Assembly: GCF_024609215.1 (NCBI RefSeq)
Contig: NZ_JANIPD030000042.1
Coordinates: forward strand, 1 to 64,000
Reading direction: 5' to 3'
DNA length: 64,000 nt
Origin: Curtanaerobium respiraculi
Lineage (GTDB): Bacteria > Actinomycetota > Coriobacteriia > Coriobacteriales > Eggerthellaceae
Below the pieces are notes generated by a model. That model had not been told where the DNA came from and made no database searches. It saw only the letters and a list, made by a program, of their open reading frames with translations. Shown in pieces: positions 17,383 through 28,681 of this stretch (positions within the stretch are counted from its first letter, which is position 1; each line of letters opens with the position of its first letter). A program made the translations under genes and the position numbers.

Positions 17383-18114
17383 CTACAGGTCCAGCAGGCT
17401 GCCGGCTTCCTTGTCCACCACAACCGTCACGTCGGCATGCAGCTGCAAAATGCTGGCGGGCACCTGCGGAACGACCGGACCCTGGAAGGAATCGCGCACG
17501 ATGCGCGCCTTGTTCGCCCCATTGGCGACCAGCAGGATCTTGCGCGCCTTCATGCACGTGCCGATACCCATCGTGTATGCCTGCGTGGGAACGTCCTCCA
17601 CGGAATCGAAGAGCCGCGCGTTCGCGGTGATCGTGCTCTCCGTCAAATCCACCAGATGCGTGTCCACGGGGAAATGGTCGGCCGGCTCGTTGAAGCCGAT
17701 GTGCCCGTTGTGCCCCAACCCGAGCAGCTGCAAGTCGACATACCCCGCATCGGCAAGCTCCTTTTCGTACGCAGCGCATTCCGCATCCGCATCGGGGTTC
17801 GTGCCGTCCAGCAGATGGGTCCGCGACTTGTCGATGTCGACGCGGTCGAACAGGTACTTGTCCATGAAGTAGCGGTAGCTCTGGTCATGCGTGCCGGGCA
17901 GCCCCCGGTATTCGTCCAGATTGTACGTGGTGATGTCGGCGAAGCTGATCTTGCCGGCCTTGCAATCTTCGGTCAGAGTATCGTACAGGCTGATCGGCGT
18001 GGTGCCGGTCGCAAGGCCGAGGATGCTATCGGGCTTGGCTTCCATCTGAGCCTCGACGACCTGAGCGGCGACGCTGCCCATTTCCTCATACGTATCCGTG
18101 ACAATAATTTTCAT
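17383..18114 (-). CDS. nagB: Glucosamine-6-phosphate deaminase
   Basis: A 243-aa NagB, converting glucosamine-6-phosphate to fructose-6-phosphate and ammonia in amino-sugar use. Motifs are complete: LGLATGTTPISLYDTL (phosphate loop), TTYNLDEYRGLPGTHDQSYRYFM with the catalytic Asp, GLGHNGHIGFNEPAD (catalytic His region), and TMGIGTCMKARKILLVANGANKA. Length is usual. CAGGAGACCCCT precedes the ATG. It stands alone, without nagA or a transporter, and is divergent from tlyA, with which it shares a 105-base promoter region. With glmS in the same window both directions of the glucosamine-6-phosphate step are encoded. Confidence 0.96.
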   Translation of the reverse strand: MKIIVTDTYEEMGSVAAQVVEAQMEAKPDSILGLATGTTPISLYDTLTEDCKAGKISFADITTYNLDEYRGLPGTHDQSYRYFMDKYLFDRVDIDKSRTHLLDGTNPDADAECAAYEKELADAGYVDLQLLGLGHNGHIGFNEPADHFPVDTHLVDLTESTITANARLFDSVEDVPTQAYTMGIGTCMKARKILLVANGANKARIVRDSFQGPVVPQVPASILQLHADVTVVVDKEAGSLLDL

Positions 18115-18219
18115 AGGGGTCTCCTGCCCACATCAACTGCGCAGATTCAAGGGCGCATCAGATTGGTATTATAGAAAATCGTACTGGCCTGTACGAGAAT
18201 TCAAGGGGAAGAAGGGGGC

Positions 18220-18960
18220 ATGATCGCGAAAAAACAGCGACTTGACAAAGTACTCGTGGAACGCGGCATGTTCCCCGACGAAGAGACGGCGAAGCGCGCT
18301 GTCCTCGCCCACGAGGTGAAGGTCGATAATTCCTACGCCACGAGCGCCGCCGCGCCCATCTCGCCCGATGCCGATATCTGGGTGAAAGGCGCCCCGAAAT
18401 ACGTGTCGCGCGGCGGATATAAACTCGAAGGCGCCCTGAAAGAGTTCTCGCAAGACGTGGCGGGCATGAAGTGCATCGACATCGGATCGTCCACCGGAGG
18501 GTTCTCCGACTGCCTGCTGCAGGCGGGCGCGGCGCACGTTGCCTGTGTCGACGTGAACTACGGCATGCTGGCGTGGAAGGTGCGCAATGACCCGCGCACC
18601 GACGTGTTCGAGAGAACGAACATCCGCACCGTCGAGCCTGCCGTGCTGGGCGCCCCGTTCGACCTGCTGGTCGCAGACCTCAGCTTCATCGGCCTGGCGA
18701 GCCTCGCACCTGTGTTCGCACGGCTTTCCCACAACGGCAGCGTGTTCATCGGCCTGGTGAAACCCCAGTACGAAAGCGCGCATGAGGAAACCGATGGCGC
18801 CGGCTACGTTGCCGATCCCAGCGTGCGCGCCCGCACCGTGCAGGAGGTGCAGGATGCTCTTGCCGCGGCGAGCTTCGCCGTGACCGGCTGCATGGAGAGC
18901 CCCATCACCGGCCGCAAGTCCCACAATGTTGAATATCTCGTCCGCGCCGTGTTTCGCTAG
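18220..18960 (+). CDS. tlyA: TlyA family rRNA 2'-O-methyltransferase
   Basis: A 246-aa protein with an N-terminal S4 RNA-binding domain (KKQRLDKVLVERGMFPDEE, TAKRAVLAHEVKVD) followed by an FtsJ-type SAM-dependent methyltransferase (YVSRGGYKLEGALKEF, CIDIGSSTGGFSDCLLQAGA, DLLVADLSFIGLASL). TlyA 2'-O-methylates 16S and/or 23S rRNA cytidines and affects capreomycin sensitivity in actinobacteria. Length matches the family. The K-D-K-E catalytic residues appear present (KYVSRGGYK, DLSF, GLVKPQYE). GGGGAAGAAGGGGGC precedes the ATG. A tail of unrelated broken genes follows at once. Confidence 0.94.
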   Translation: MIAKKQRLDKVLVERGMFPDEETAKRAVLAHEVKVDNSYATSAAAPISPDADIWVKGAPKYVSRGGYKLEGALKEFSQDVAGMKCIDIGSSTGGFSDCLLQAGAAHVACVDVNYGMLAWKVRNDPRTDVFERTNIRTVEPAVLGAPFDLLVADLSFIGLASLAPVFARLSHNGSVFIGLVKPQYESAHEETDGAGYVADPSVRARTVQEVQDALAAASFAVTGCMESPITGRKSHNVEYLVRAVFR

Positions 18961-19021
18961 CCGACGAGATCGTTCCGGCGTGCCCATCGACGCGAAAAAC
19001 GGTACTTCCCGTGGAGGAAGT

Positions 19022-19138
19022 CTCAGGCGTTTCGTTGAAAAATACGGATGCCCTTACGGCATCATCGCCTCCCGCAGCAACTTCGGAAAATCCGGAAAGC
19101 TTCGCTCCGTCCCCCTCTACGCGGTCTTCTGCATCTAG
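19022..19138 (+). pseudogene. C-terminal tail of a DUF4143 / AAA ATPase
   Basis: About 38 codons read LRRFVEKYGCPYGIIASRSN, FGKSGKLRSVPLYAVFCI and a TAG stop. 'F..KY..PYGI..S..NF....I.SVPLYA.FCI' is the standard C-terminus of ATP-binding proteins with a DUF4143 domain. The remainder of the ~450-residue gene is missing. Its stop codon CTAG is shared with the stop of a second fragment on the opposite strand. Confidence 0.7.
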
Positions 19139-19380
19139 CCCGCCTCGTTCACCATGTCGAGCAATTCCTGCCTGGTATGCACCTGCATCTTCTGATAGAT
19201 ATGTTTCACGTGCGATCTCACAGTGTTTTCAGAGAGGAACAGCGTTTCGGCGATATACGGACGCGACCTGCCAACGCACAGCAGCCGAAGCACGTCCGCC
19301 CCATGCGCGGAGATAAGGTGGCCATCCTCGAAGAGCTGCGCAGGTACGAGGGCGCGTCCGCTCCGCGCGGAGGATAGCTC
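19135..19380 (-). pseudogene. C-terminal HTH remnant of a LuxR family regulator
   Basis: Reading leftward, the frame gives ISAHGADVLRLLCVGRSRPY, IAETLFLSENTVRSHVKHIY, QKMQVHTRQELLDMVNEAG and a stop at 19135-19137. This is the complete LuxR helix-turn-helix, closest in style to the HTH of the MFS-LuxR proteins such as the one at 28682-30082. Upstream the frame stays open to 19451 but has no start codon or membrane sensor. It is the 3' end of a lost regulator gene, touching the DUF4143 tail. Confidence 0.75.
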
Positions 19381-19438
19381 CGGCTCGGTCTCGATGACGT
19401 TGCCGCTCGGGCGCGCGTCCGCTCCGCGCAGAGGATAG
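19352..19438. repeat. Pair of 26-bp direct repeats
   Basis: GCGCGTCCGCTCCGCGC.GAGGATAG occurs at 19352-19377 and again at 19413-19438 with one mismatch. The copies flank 35 bases between the LuxR remnant and the end of ligA. They could mark a duplication or deletion junction. Confidence 0.8.
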
Positions 19439-19452
19439 GGCCCGTTGCAACC

Positions 19453-21594
<2,142 letters not shown>

Positions 21595-22464
21595 CTATCC
21601 GCAATTCCGCACCGCGCGGAGGGTTTCCGGAAGGCAGGTTATCACGTCTTCCGCACACACCGAAAGCTCGTCGAGCTGCTCGGCTGCAACGTTCGCCGCG
21701 CGTGCATGCAGCACCGTGCCGAGCACGCATGCGCCGAACGGCCGCACGCCTTGGGCCAGAAGGCCGCCGATGATGCCCGCGAGCACATCCCCCGTACCCG
21801 CCTTCGCCAGCATCGGCCCCCCCTCGTCCATGAGATAGAGGTCGCCGCCGTCGGAGATGAACGTATCGGGGCCCTTCAGCACCACAACCGCCGCATACGC
21901 CTGCGCCAGATCCGTCGCCAAGGCGCTCGGATCCTCGACGGCAATGCCCAGAGGAGCGGCCAGGCGCGCCGCCTCGCCCCCGTGCGGGGTGAGAATCGTT
22001 GCGAAGCCCGCTTGCCCGCGGCGAAGGCACGCCTCGCGCATCCTGTCGTCGACGAGCGCCTGGAGCCCGCCTCCGTCCACCAAGACCGGCGCTTGGGCGG
22101 CGTCCAGCACCAAGCCGACCATCCTCAAGGCGTCCTCGTCCGCCGGGTCGAAGCCGCTCCCCGCCGCATACGCATGCGGGTGGCGCGCTTCGCTCGGCCG
22201 CTCCGCCGCACGGTCCCATGCGTCGAAAGGCCGAACGACCAGCGAGGCGCGATGAGCCTGCACCAACGGTACGATCGGCGGGTCCGTGAACACCTCGGTG
22301 TATCCCGCGCCCGCGCGCTGGCTCGCAACCGCCGCCAGGCAGGCCGCCCCGGGATAGGCGGCGGTGCCGGCGAACAACCGCAGCTTCCCCCGCGTGTACT
22401 TGTTCGCGCCCTCGTCCAGCACGGGCACGAGCTTCGCCAGCGCTGCACCGTCCAAACGTTTCAT
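21595..22464 (-). CDS. nnrD: ADP-dependent NAD(P)H-hydrate dehydratase (NnrD/carbohydrate kinase fold)
   Basis: A 289-aa ribokinase-fold enzyme that dehydrates the S form of damaged NAD(P)H hydrates using ADP. Family motifs are NKYTRGKLRLFAGTAAYPGA, the repaired-substrate site, ATILTPHGGEAARL, VVVLKGPDTFISDG, and the catalytic-loop MLAKAGTGDVLAGIIGGLLAQG. It consists only of the dehydratase domain; no fused epimerase (NnrE) is present. The start at 22464 (MKRLDG) is chosen because the longer frame lacks a conserved N-terminus. Placement between acpS and ligA repeats an arrangement seen in other actinobacteria, where acpS and nnrD are neighbours. Confidence 0.92.
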   Translation of the reverse strand: MKRLDGAALAKLVPVLDEGANKYTRGKLRLFAGTAAYPGAACLAAVASQRAGAGYTEVFTDPPIVPLVQAHRASLVVRPFDAWDRAAERPSEARHPHAYAAGSGFDPADEDALRMVGLVLDAAQAPVLVDGGGLQALVDDRMREACLRRGQAGFATILTPHGGEAARLAAPLGIAVEDPSALATDLAQAYAAVVVLKGPDTFISDGGDLYLMDEGGPMLAKAGTGDVLAGIIGGLLAQGVRPFGACVLGTVLHARAANVAAEQLDELSVCAEDVITCLPETLRAVRNCG

Positions 22465-22635
22465 CTTCGCATCCCTTCCTTCCGACGGGCCTCCGAACCG
22501 ATGCAGCCCCACCGCATCGCCGGCCTAATTGCAGCCAGCCCGGAAATGCCCCCATCGCCTTCCCACGGTCGCTTCCGATCACCGCGATCGCACCTGCAAT
22601 CGTGAGAGCTCCCGGGGAGTCCGGCCGCGACCCGC

Positions 22636-23139
<504 letters not shown>

Positions 23140-23251
23140 AGCCACCTCCTTGGTTGGGAAGATGATACCGCATCTGCGCGGCGGAACGTGCATCGCCGCA
23201 AGCTCGGGTCAAGTCGGCACGCGGCGGGATAGACCCGCCGCCGAAGGGACG

Positions 23252-25075
23252 CTATTCGACCGTCACGGATTTCGCGAGGTTGCGAGGCTGGTCGACGTCG
23301 CATCCGCGTGCCACGGCGATGGCGCGGGCGAACAGCTGCAGCGGCACGGTCACCGTGATGGCGCTGAAGCAATCGCGCACCTTCGGCACGTAGATCACGT
23401 AGTCCGCGTGCTTGCGAATCTCCTCGTCACCCTGCGTGGCGATGGCAACGATCATCGCACCGCGCGTCTTGCTCTCCTGGATGTTGGATATCACCTTGTC
23501 GTACACCGGCGATTGCGTGGCCACCGCGATCACGGGGAAGCCGTCCTGCAGCAGCGCGATCGGGCCGTGCTTCATCTCGCCGGCGGGATACGCCTCGGCG
23601 TGCAGGTAGCTGATCTCCTTCAGCTTCAGCGCGCCTTCGTAGGAGATGGCGCTGCCCATGCCGCGCCCGATGAAGAATGCACTCTGAGCGTCCTTGCATG
23701 CTTCGGCCGCCTCGTCGATGGCGGAGGTGTCGGACAGGATGCACTCGATCTGCTCGGCCGTGTCCGCCAGCTCGCGGAACAGCAGGCGGGTGTGCGCCTG
23801 CGTCATCTTCCCCTTCGCCTGGGCAAGGACCATGGCAAGCAGGGTCAGGCTCACGATCTGCCCCAAGAAGCTCTTCGTGCTGGCGACCGCGATCTCCTTG
23901 TTCGCCTTCGTGTATATCACGCCGTCCGACTCGCGTGCCAACGGGCTGCCGATGACGTTCGTGATGCCGAACACCTTGCCGCCCTTGATACGGGCCTCCC
24001 GGATCGCGGCAAGGGTGTCGGCGGTCTCGCCGCTCTGCGACACCGCGACCACCAGCGTGGTGGGGGTGATGATGGGGTCGCGGTAGCGGAATTCGCTCGC
24101 CACCTCCACTTTGGTGGGAATGCGCGCCCAGCCTTCGAACAGCTGGCGGGCGACCAGGCCGGCATGGTAGCTGGTGCCGCAGGCGATCACGTACACGCGA
24201 TCGATCAGCCGCAGCTCGTCGAGCGACATGCCCAGCTCGTCGATCTTCAGCACACCGTCGGTCATGCGGCCGGCGAGCGTGTCGCGCACCACGCGCGGCT
24301 GCTCGTGGATCTCCTTCATCATGAAGTCGGGGTAGCCGCCCTTCTCCGCGACGTCCAGATCCCAATCGACATGCATGACCTGGGGTTGTATCTCGATCCC
24401 ACGGGTATTGTAGTAGCGGATGGAATCGGGCGCCATGACGGCGAGCTGCTTGTCGCCCAGAACCGCCACATCGCGCGAGGCGCGCAGCACGGCGATGATG
24501 TCGCTCGCCACGAAGCTGCCGCCATCGCCATGTGCGAGGACCAGGGGACTGTCCTGGCGCGTGACCACGATCTTGCCGGGCTCGGCAGCGCTCATGACCG
24601 CCAGGCCGTAGCTGCCGACCAGCTGGACGGCGGCGGCGCGCACCGCCTCCAGAAGATCGCCCTCGTACGATTCCTCGATAAGGTGCGCCACCACTTCGGT
24701 GTCGGTGTCGCTTGCGAAGAAATGGCCCTTCGCCTTCAAATCGTCGCGCAGCTCGGCGAAATTCTCGATGATGCCGTTGTGCACGACGGCAATGCCCCCG
24801 TGACACGAGCGATGCGGGTGCGCGTTGCGCTCGCTCGGCGCGCCGTGCGTCGCCCAGCGGGTGTGGCCGATGCCGCAGGTCGCCTTCGGGGCAAGCCCCT
24901 CGACCGCCTGCGCGAGCTCGCTCACCTTGCCCACGCGCCGCACCACGGACAGGGAGTCGCCCTCCTGCACGGCGATTCCCGCGGAATCGTATCCTCGGTA
25001 CTCAAGCCTGCTCAGGCCTTCGATCAATATATCGACCGCCGGCTCGGTTCCGGTATAACCCACAATGCCGCACAT
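23252..25075 (-). CDS. glmS: Glutamine-fructose-6-phosphate aminotransferase (isomerizing)
   Basis: A 607-aa enzyme making glucosamine-6-phosphate for cell-wall precursors. The mature N-terminal Cys is in MCGIVGYTGTEPAVDILIEG (start 25075; upstream codons to 25195 are not conserved). The glutaminase domain has GIGHTRWATHGAPSERNAHP and AVVHNGIIENF. Two SIS domains follow (YVIACGTSYHAGLVARQLFE, VVAVSQSGETADTL; FFIGRGMGSAISYEGALKLK), and the C-terminus DQPRNLAKSVTVE is canonical. No glmS ribozyme is apparent in the short leader. It is the first gene of a likely glmS-acpS-nnrD-ligA transcript. Confidence 0.97.
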   Translation of the reverse strand: MCGIVGYTGTEPAVDILIEGLSRLEYRGYDSAGIAVQEGDSLSVVRRVGKVSELAQAVEGLAPKATCGIGHTRWATHGAPSERNAHPHRSCHGGIAVVHNGIIENFAELRDDLKAKGHFFASDTDTEVVAHLIEESYEGDLLEAVRAAAVQLVGSYGLAVMSAAEPGKIVVTRQDSPLVLAHGDGGSFVASDIIAVLRASRDVAVLGDKQLAVMAPDSIRYYNTRGIEIQPQVMHVDWDLDVAEKGGYPDFMMKEIHEQPRVVRDTLAGRMTDGVLKIDELGMSLDELRLIDRVYVIACGTSYHAGLVARQLFEGWARIPTKVEVASEFRYRDPIITPTTLVVAVSQSGETADTLAAIREARIKGGKVFGITNVIGSPLARESDGVIYTKANKEIAVASTKSFLGQIVSLTLLAMVLAQAKGKMTQAHTRLLFRELADTAEQIECILSDTSAIDEAAEACKDAQSAFFIGRGMGSAISYEGALKLKEISYLHAEAYPAGEMKHGPIALLQDGFPVIAVATQSPVYDKVISNIQESKTRGAMIVAIATQGDEEIRKHADYVIYVPKVRDCFSAITVTVPLQLFARAIAVARGCDVDQPRNLAKSVTVE

Positions 25076-25217
25076 GCGCAGCCCTTTCGTTCCGTTTGAG
25101 ATTCCGGGCAATTTTACCAGCAGAGAAAAACCCGGTTCGAAGTTTTTCCGTATGCTCACAAAAGGATGTGCTCGCAAAACACGTTCGCAACACATACCAG
25201 CTCAGGGAACATTCCAC

Positions 25218-26429
25218 TTAATCTTTCGAATAGCGGGAAAGAAGGATTTCGAAACGCTCGCGGGGAGCTATGACAAATGAATTACGGCTCGCCAACCGTA
25301 ATCGCCCAGAATCATCGAGCAGGAAACCCTCTGGTTCGGTGGAAAAACGCAGCGGCTGCGCCCATTCCTCACGTTCCACGTATTCCCTCCAGCGCCCTTT
25401 GTCCCGCGTAACGTCCGTATTGTCCTCGGGATCGATTACGCGAAAAGTCCGTAGATGCCTCCTCTCGCGTTCCGTCCGGAACTTCGGCACCTCACGCAAT
25501 TTTTGCGCCAAAAGCGACGTAGCGCGCTGCACCACGGTTGCCTGCGTGATGGAAGAATCGCTCTCGTAATCCGCCATCAGCGATTCGATTTCCCTTTCGG
25601 AGAATTTAACACCGTCTTCGGTTCGTTGCTCCACGCCATGCACCCAATTCCGTATCATGCCACGGGCAGCCTGCTCGGGGAGACGTTCGATATATTCCAC
25701 CTGCACAAAACGGCGAAGCAATGCTGGATCCAACATGTCATCGCGGTTTGTCGCGGCAAGCAACACCACCCCCGAGGGCAGTCGATCGATCTCTTGCATG
25801 AACGTGATGGTAGTGCGATTCAGCTCGCCATCGGCAGCGCGCACTGCGGCGGCACGGACGTTCGCAACGCAATCCAGCTCGTCAATCATCAGCACACATG
25901 ATCCCTTATGCGAGTATCGGAAGACTTCGGAGATGTTCTTCGCCGTCCGCCCCATCAAACTGTCTACAGCATTGGACATGTTCATGTACACCAGCGGCAA
26001 GCCCTCCTTATACGCGATATAACGCGCGAGTTCGGTCTTCCCCGTTCCCGGAAGACCATAGAATAATGTGGTATTTCGGGCAGAAAGGCCAAGTGCACGG
26101 AGTTTGGGAGCGCTTGCGCGCATCGAATGAACTTGCTCGACGATGCGTCGAGCTTGGTCGGTCACATAATATCGCGACTCGTCGAACACCTCCTCGGGAT
26201 GCTCGACGTACACCAAAGACGACACTTCAACGGGAAGGCTATCGTCTGCGCGCACGCCCCCATTGGCACCATATGCTCGGACAATATCGCCAAAGAAGCC
26301 TTTGTTGGGGCCATCCTCCTTCGCACCCTTTACTGCCAGTCGATACGCCTCAAGCATTGCTTTGCCCTCGTCGCCATCGATAACAAGCGCTTCCATCATG
26401 CTTCTAATTTCCGGGCTCAGAGCTTTCAT
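25218..26429 (-). CDS. Orphan AAA+ ATPase
   Basis: A 403-aa protein with a single central AAA domain: Walker A LFYGLPGTGKTELARYIA (about residues 122-139), Walker B SCVLMIDELDCVANV, sensor-1 VVLLAATNRDDMLDPALLRRF with the arginine finger. An N-terminal ~100-residue helical region and a C-terminal ~130-residue region with basic RTERERRHLRTFRVID are not recognised. Related stand-alone AAA proteins often pair with a subtilisin-like protease or act as chaperones, but no such partner is adjacent. It lies just upstream of glmS on the same strand but separated by 142 bases. Codon use seems somewhat less GC-biased than its neighbours. GAGGAGCACACGGAT precedes the ATG. Confidence 0.8.
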   Translation of the reverse strand: MKALSPEIRSMMEALVIDGDEGKAMLEAYRLAVKGAKEDGPNKGFFGDIVRAYGANGGVRADDSLPVEVSSLVYVEHPEEVFDESRYYVTDQARRIVEQVHSMRASAPKLRALGLSARNTTLFYGLPGTGKTELARYIAYKEGLPLVYMNMSNAVDSLMGRTAKNISEVFRYSHKGSCVLMIDELDCVANVRAAAVRAADGELNRTTITFMQEIDRLPSGVVLLAATNRDDMLDPALLRRFVQVEYIERLPEQAARGMIRNWVHGVEQRTEDGVKFSEREIESLMADYESDSSITQATVVQRATSLLAQKLREVPKFRTERERRHLRTFRVIDPEDNTDVTRDKGRWREYVEREEWAQPLRFSTEPEGFLLDDSGRLRLASRNSFVIAPRERFEILLSRYSKD

Positions 26430-26453
26430 ATCCGTGTGCTCCTCGAATAGAAG

Positions 26454-26484
26454 AGGGCTCCGATCGCCGATCGAAGCCCTCTAT
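26454..26484 (-). terminator. Terminator-like hairpin after the FAD oxidoreductase gene
   Basis: AGAGGGCT at 26454-26461 pairs with AGCCCTCT at 26477-26484, and the inner CCGATC/GATCGA adds five further pairs around a GCC loop. It lies 20 bases beyond the oxidoreductase stop codon. A clear U-run is absent, so termination efficiency is uncertain. Confidence 0.6.
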
Positions 26485-26504
26485 GTCATCTGCGTATCGG
26501 CGTG

Positions 26505-28415
26505 TTAATTTGCGTGCACGCTCACTGATGCGGTCCTCGCCTTTTCCTCCGCCTCTTTCGCCTTGAATTCCTTACGACCTGCCCAGAGCAGCTTTGCGGC
26601 GTCTACGACAAAATTGAAATCGATCATCTTTACCGCCGTGTACAAGTTCAGCGGCGTGATGTAGAACTGCCCCGGCATGGTGCCCATGATGTTTCCATCC
26701 ATCGCAACCTTGCCATCGCGGATGTATATCTTCTTCGCGGTCATGAGCTTGGTGCCCTGCGCGTTGATGATATCGAGCGTCTGCTTTGCCATGTTCATCA
26801 CTACCCAGTTAATCGCAGCATCGAAATCGATGTCCATGTCCTCGAACAGAACCTGAGCAACCGCACGCCCGCCACCGGATACGGTAGGCCCGGGCCACGC
26901 AGAGGCACCGCCCAGATACAGGTTTTCAATCGGAGTCGCAAAACGGGCCATCTCCGGGAACGGACGATCGCTGCTTCCCTGATCTGCTTCCTGCGAGATG
27001 TGGCAGAAATCACCGGCAATCCAGGAATCGTCCCAACGGGCGTAATCTAGTGGGTTGTGAATCGTGCGGGTAAGGGCATCCTCGGGCTTGATATTGGTGG
27101 TCAGCTCGCACCATGCTTCGAAATTCTTGTCTGCGATCTCTTTGCCCATCTTGTCCCAGTTTTCGGGGTCTCCCTCGAGCGCGTACGGCTCGTAATTGTA
27201 CAGATACAGCGTCTGATAACCGCCTTCACCACCACGTGACGGATCGATGAGGGTGGAATTGCAGGTGGCTGCGGAGTCATAGGGGCTATGATGGCCGGCC
27301 TTCAGATCCTCGAACACCTTCACATAGTGGTCGTGGCCGTGGCTCTGCTCGGTGATCAGGCCCGGGGTGGGTTTTCCACCGAGCGCTTTGTACAGCGGAG
27401 CTTCCTTCAATGTGTTGTTCTGCAGGAATCCCACATAGTAGCTGGGGCGCAAGTTATCGACCTTGGCGGTGAACTCTTCGCCCATCAGTGCAGGATCGAC
27501 CATGCCGTCGCTGCTGAACAGCTGTTTGATATTCAGCGTGCTGATGAGCTTCTTACCCTCGATTTCCTCGCCATCCTCCAATACGAACGCTTTGGCAACC
27601 TTGCCCTCGGTCTTGACCTTGGCGATTTTCGCATTGGTCCGAATCTCGCCGCCATGGTCGCGAATAAATGCCGCCAGGGCATCGGTGAGTTTCTGGGATC
27701 CGCCCACGCAGTGGGGCATATGGTACTTCGTGGGAGCATGCATCATATACATGACCGCCAAGAAGCTACCACCGGTAGCGGGGTCGAACGGACTCACCAT
27801 GGACTCAGACACGAATCGGGTGGTAACCTCGCGCAGTTCTTCGCTCTTGAACACCTCGCACACTATTTCGTAGGCGCTCATACCCAGATAGTGGATGAGG
27901 CGCTGGCCGATTTCGCCAAACCCGGAAAGCGCCGCCACCATCTGCTCACCAGAAACCGGAGGGGCAAACATCCCCAGAGTCAGCATGGGACCGATAGATT
28001 GAACGAACTCATAGAACTCGCGGTATGCCTTGGCTTCCTCATCGCCCAGCTTAGTAGCGATCTCCTCACAGCAGCGGTCGATATCGAAGTACAATGTGAT
28101 AGCCTTTTGTTCGCCAGTTTCGTCATCGATGAAAACTTCCGTGGTGGACGCTTCGGGATACACGTAATCCAGCCCGTAGTCGCGAATCAGACCCAACTCA
28201 TCGTTGGCGATAAGCGGATTCAGCTGGATAAGGGTATGCACGGTGGAAGCAGCATCATGAATAACTCCCAGTTCGTCTTTGAAGCTAACGACGCCTCCGC
28301 CCAGAAACTCCCTGCCTTCCAGCACGCATACTTTCATGCCCGCCTTGGCAAGGTACGCCGCAGTGGAAAGGCCGTTCTGTCCGGCACCTGCGACAACAAC
28401 ATCATATTTAGTCAC
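26505..28415 (-). CDS. FAD-dependent oxidoreductase, phytoene-desaturase-like, with an extra C-terminal domain
   Basis: A 636-aa flavoprotein. The N-terminal FAD-binding motif is VVVAGAGQNGLSTAAYLAKA and EGREFLGGGVVS; the second FAD segment is GGASAWPGPTVSGGGRAVAQVL near residue 510. This arrangement matches the phytoene desaturase/NAD(P)-FAD oxidoreductase family common in Eggerthellaceae. The final ~90 residues (GTKLMTAKKIYIRDGKVAMD and on) form a separate domain also found as a 79-aa stand-alone protein at 13756-13995. No signal peptide is evident. It is divergent from a LuxR sensor-regulator gene across a 266-base region with a strong palindrome, which likely controls its expression. The substrate is not known. 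Confidence 0.85.
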   Translation of the reverse strand: MTKYDVVVAGAGQNGLSTAAYLAKAGMKVCVLEGREFLGGGVVSFKDELGVIHDAASTVHTLIQLNPLIANDELGLIRDYGLDYVYPEASTTEVFIDDETGEQKAITLYFDIDRCCEEIATKLGDEEAKAYREFYEFVQSIGPMLTLGMFAPPVSGEQMVAALSGFGEIGQRLIHYLGMSAYEIVCEVFKSEELREVTTRFVSESMVSPFDPATGGSFLAVMYMMHAPTKYHMPHCVGGSQKLTDALAAFIRDHGGEIRTNAKIAKVKTEGKVAKAFVLEDGEEIEGKKLISTLNIKQLFSSDGMVDPALMGEEFTAKVDNLRPSYYVGFLQNNTLKEAPLYKALGGKPTPGLITEQSHGHDHYVKVFEDLKAGHHSPYDSAATCNSTLIDPSRGGEGGYQTLYLYNYEPYALEGDPENWDKMGKEIADKNFEAWCELTTNIKPEDALTRTIHNPLDYARWDDSWIAGDFCHISQEADQGSSDRPFPEMARFATPIENLYLGGASAWPGPTVSGGGRAVAQVLFEDMDIDFDAAINWVVMNMAKQTLDIINAQGTKLMTAKKIYIRDGKVAMDGNIMGTMPGQFYITPLNLYTAVKMIDFNFVVDAAKLLWAGRKEFKAKEAEEKARTASVSVHAN

Positions 28416-28517
28416 GTTTACCTCCTATTAGCAGAAGAAGCCTGATCAACACCGGGGGAACTGCATGCGAGAGTTTTCCTCCCTTTCCGGAACAATCCAT
28501 CCCACTGGCTGACCGCC

Positions 28518-28601
28518 TAGAAAATTTCTACCAGCCACCGGCAGCAGCTTTCAATACTGATTCGGTAGTAAAATACGCCTACCACCGAAGTGGTAGGCGT
28601 A
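28518..28601. promoter_or_regulatory. Divergent control region with a CGAA-loop palindrome
   Basis: TACGCCTACCAC (28574-28585) and GTGGTAGGCGTA (28590-28601) are a perfect 12-bp inverted repeat around CGAA. A second symmetric element, TAGAAA-A-TTTCTA, lies at 28518-28530, and partial GGTAG copies occur nearby (CGGTAGTA at 28563). They lie midway between the FAD oxidoreductase and LuxR genes and are candidate LuxR binding sites or promoter elements. Confidence 0.6.
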
Positions 28602-28681
28602 TAGATTGTTTCAAGCCGAGCTTTTGCGATTTGAAGAAGCCCGGGAAAAGAGGCTAGAAGCAACCAGGGAAAGAGGGGCCT

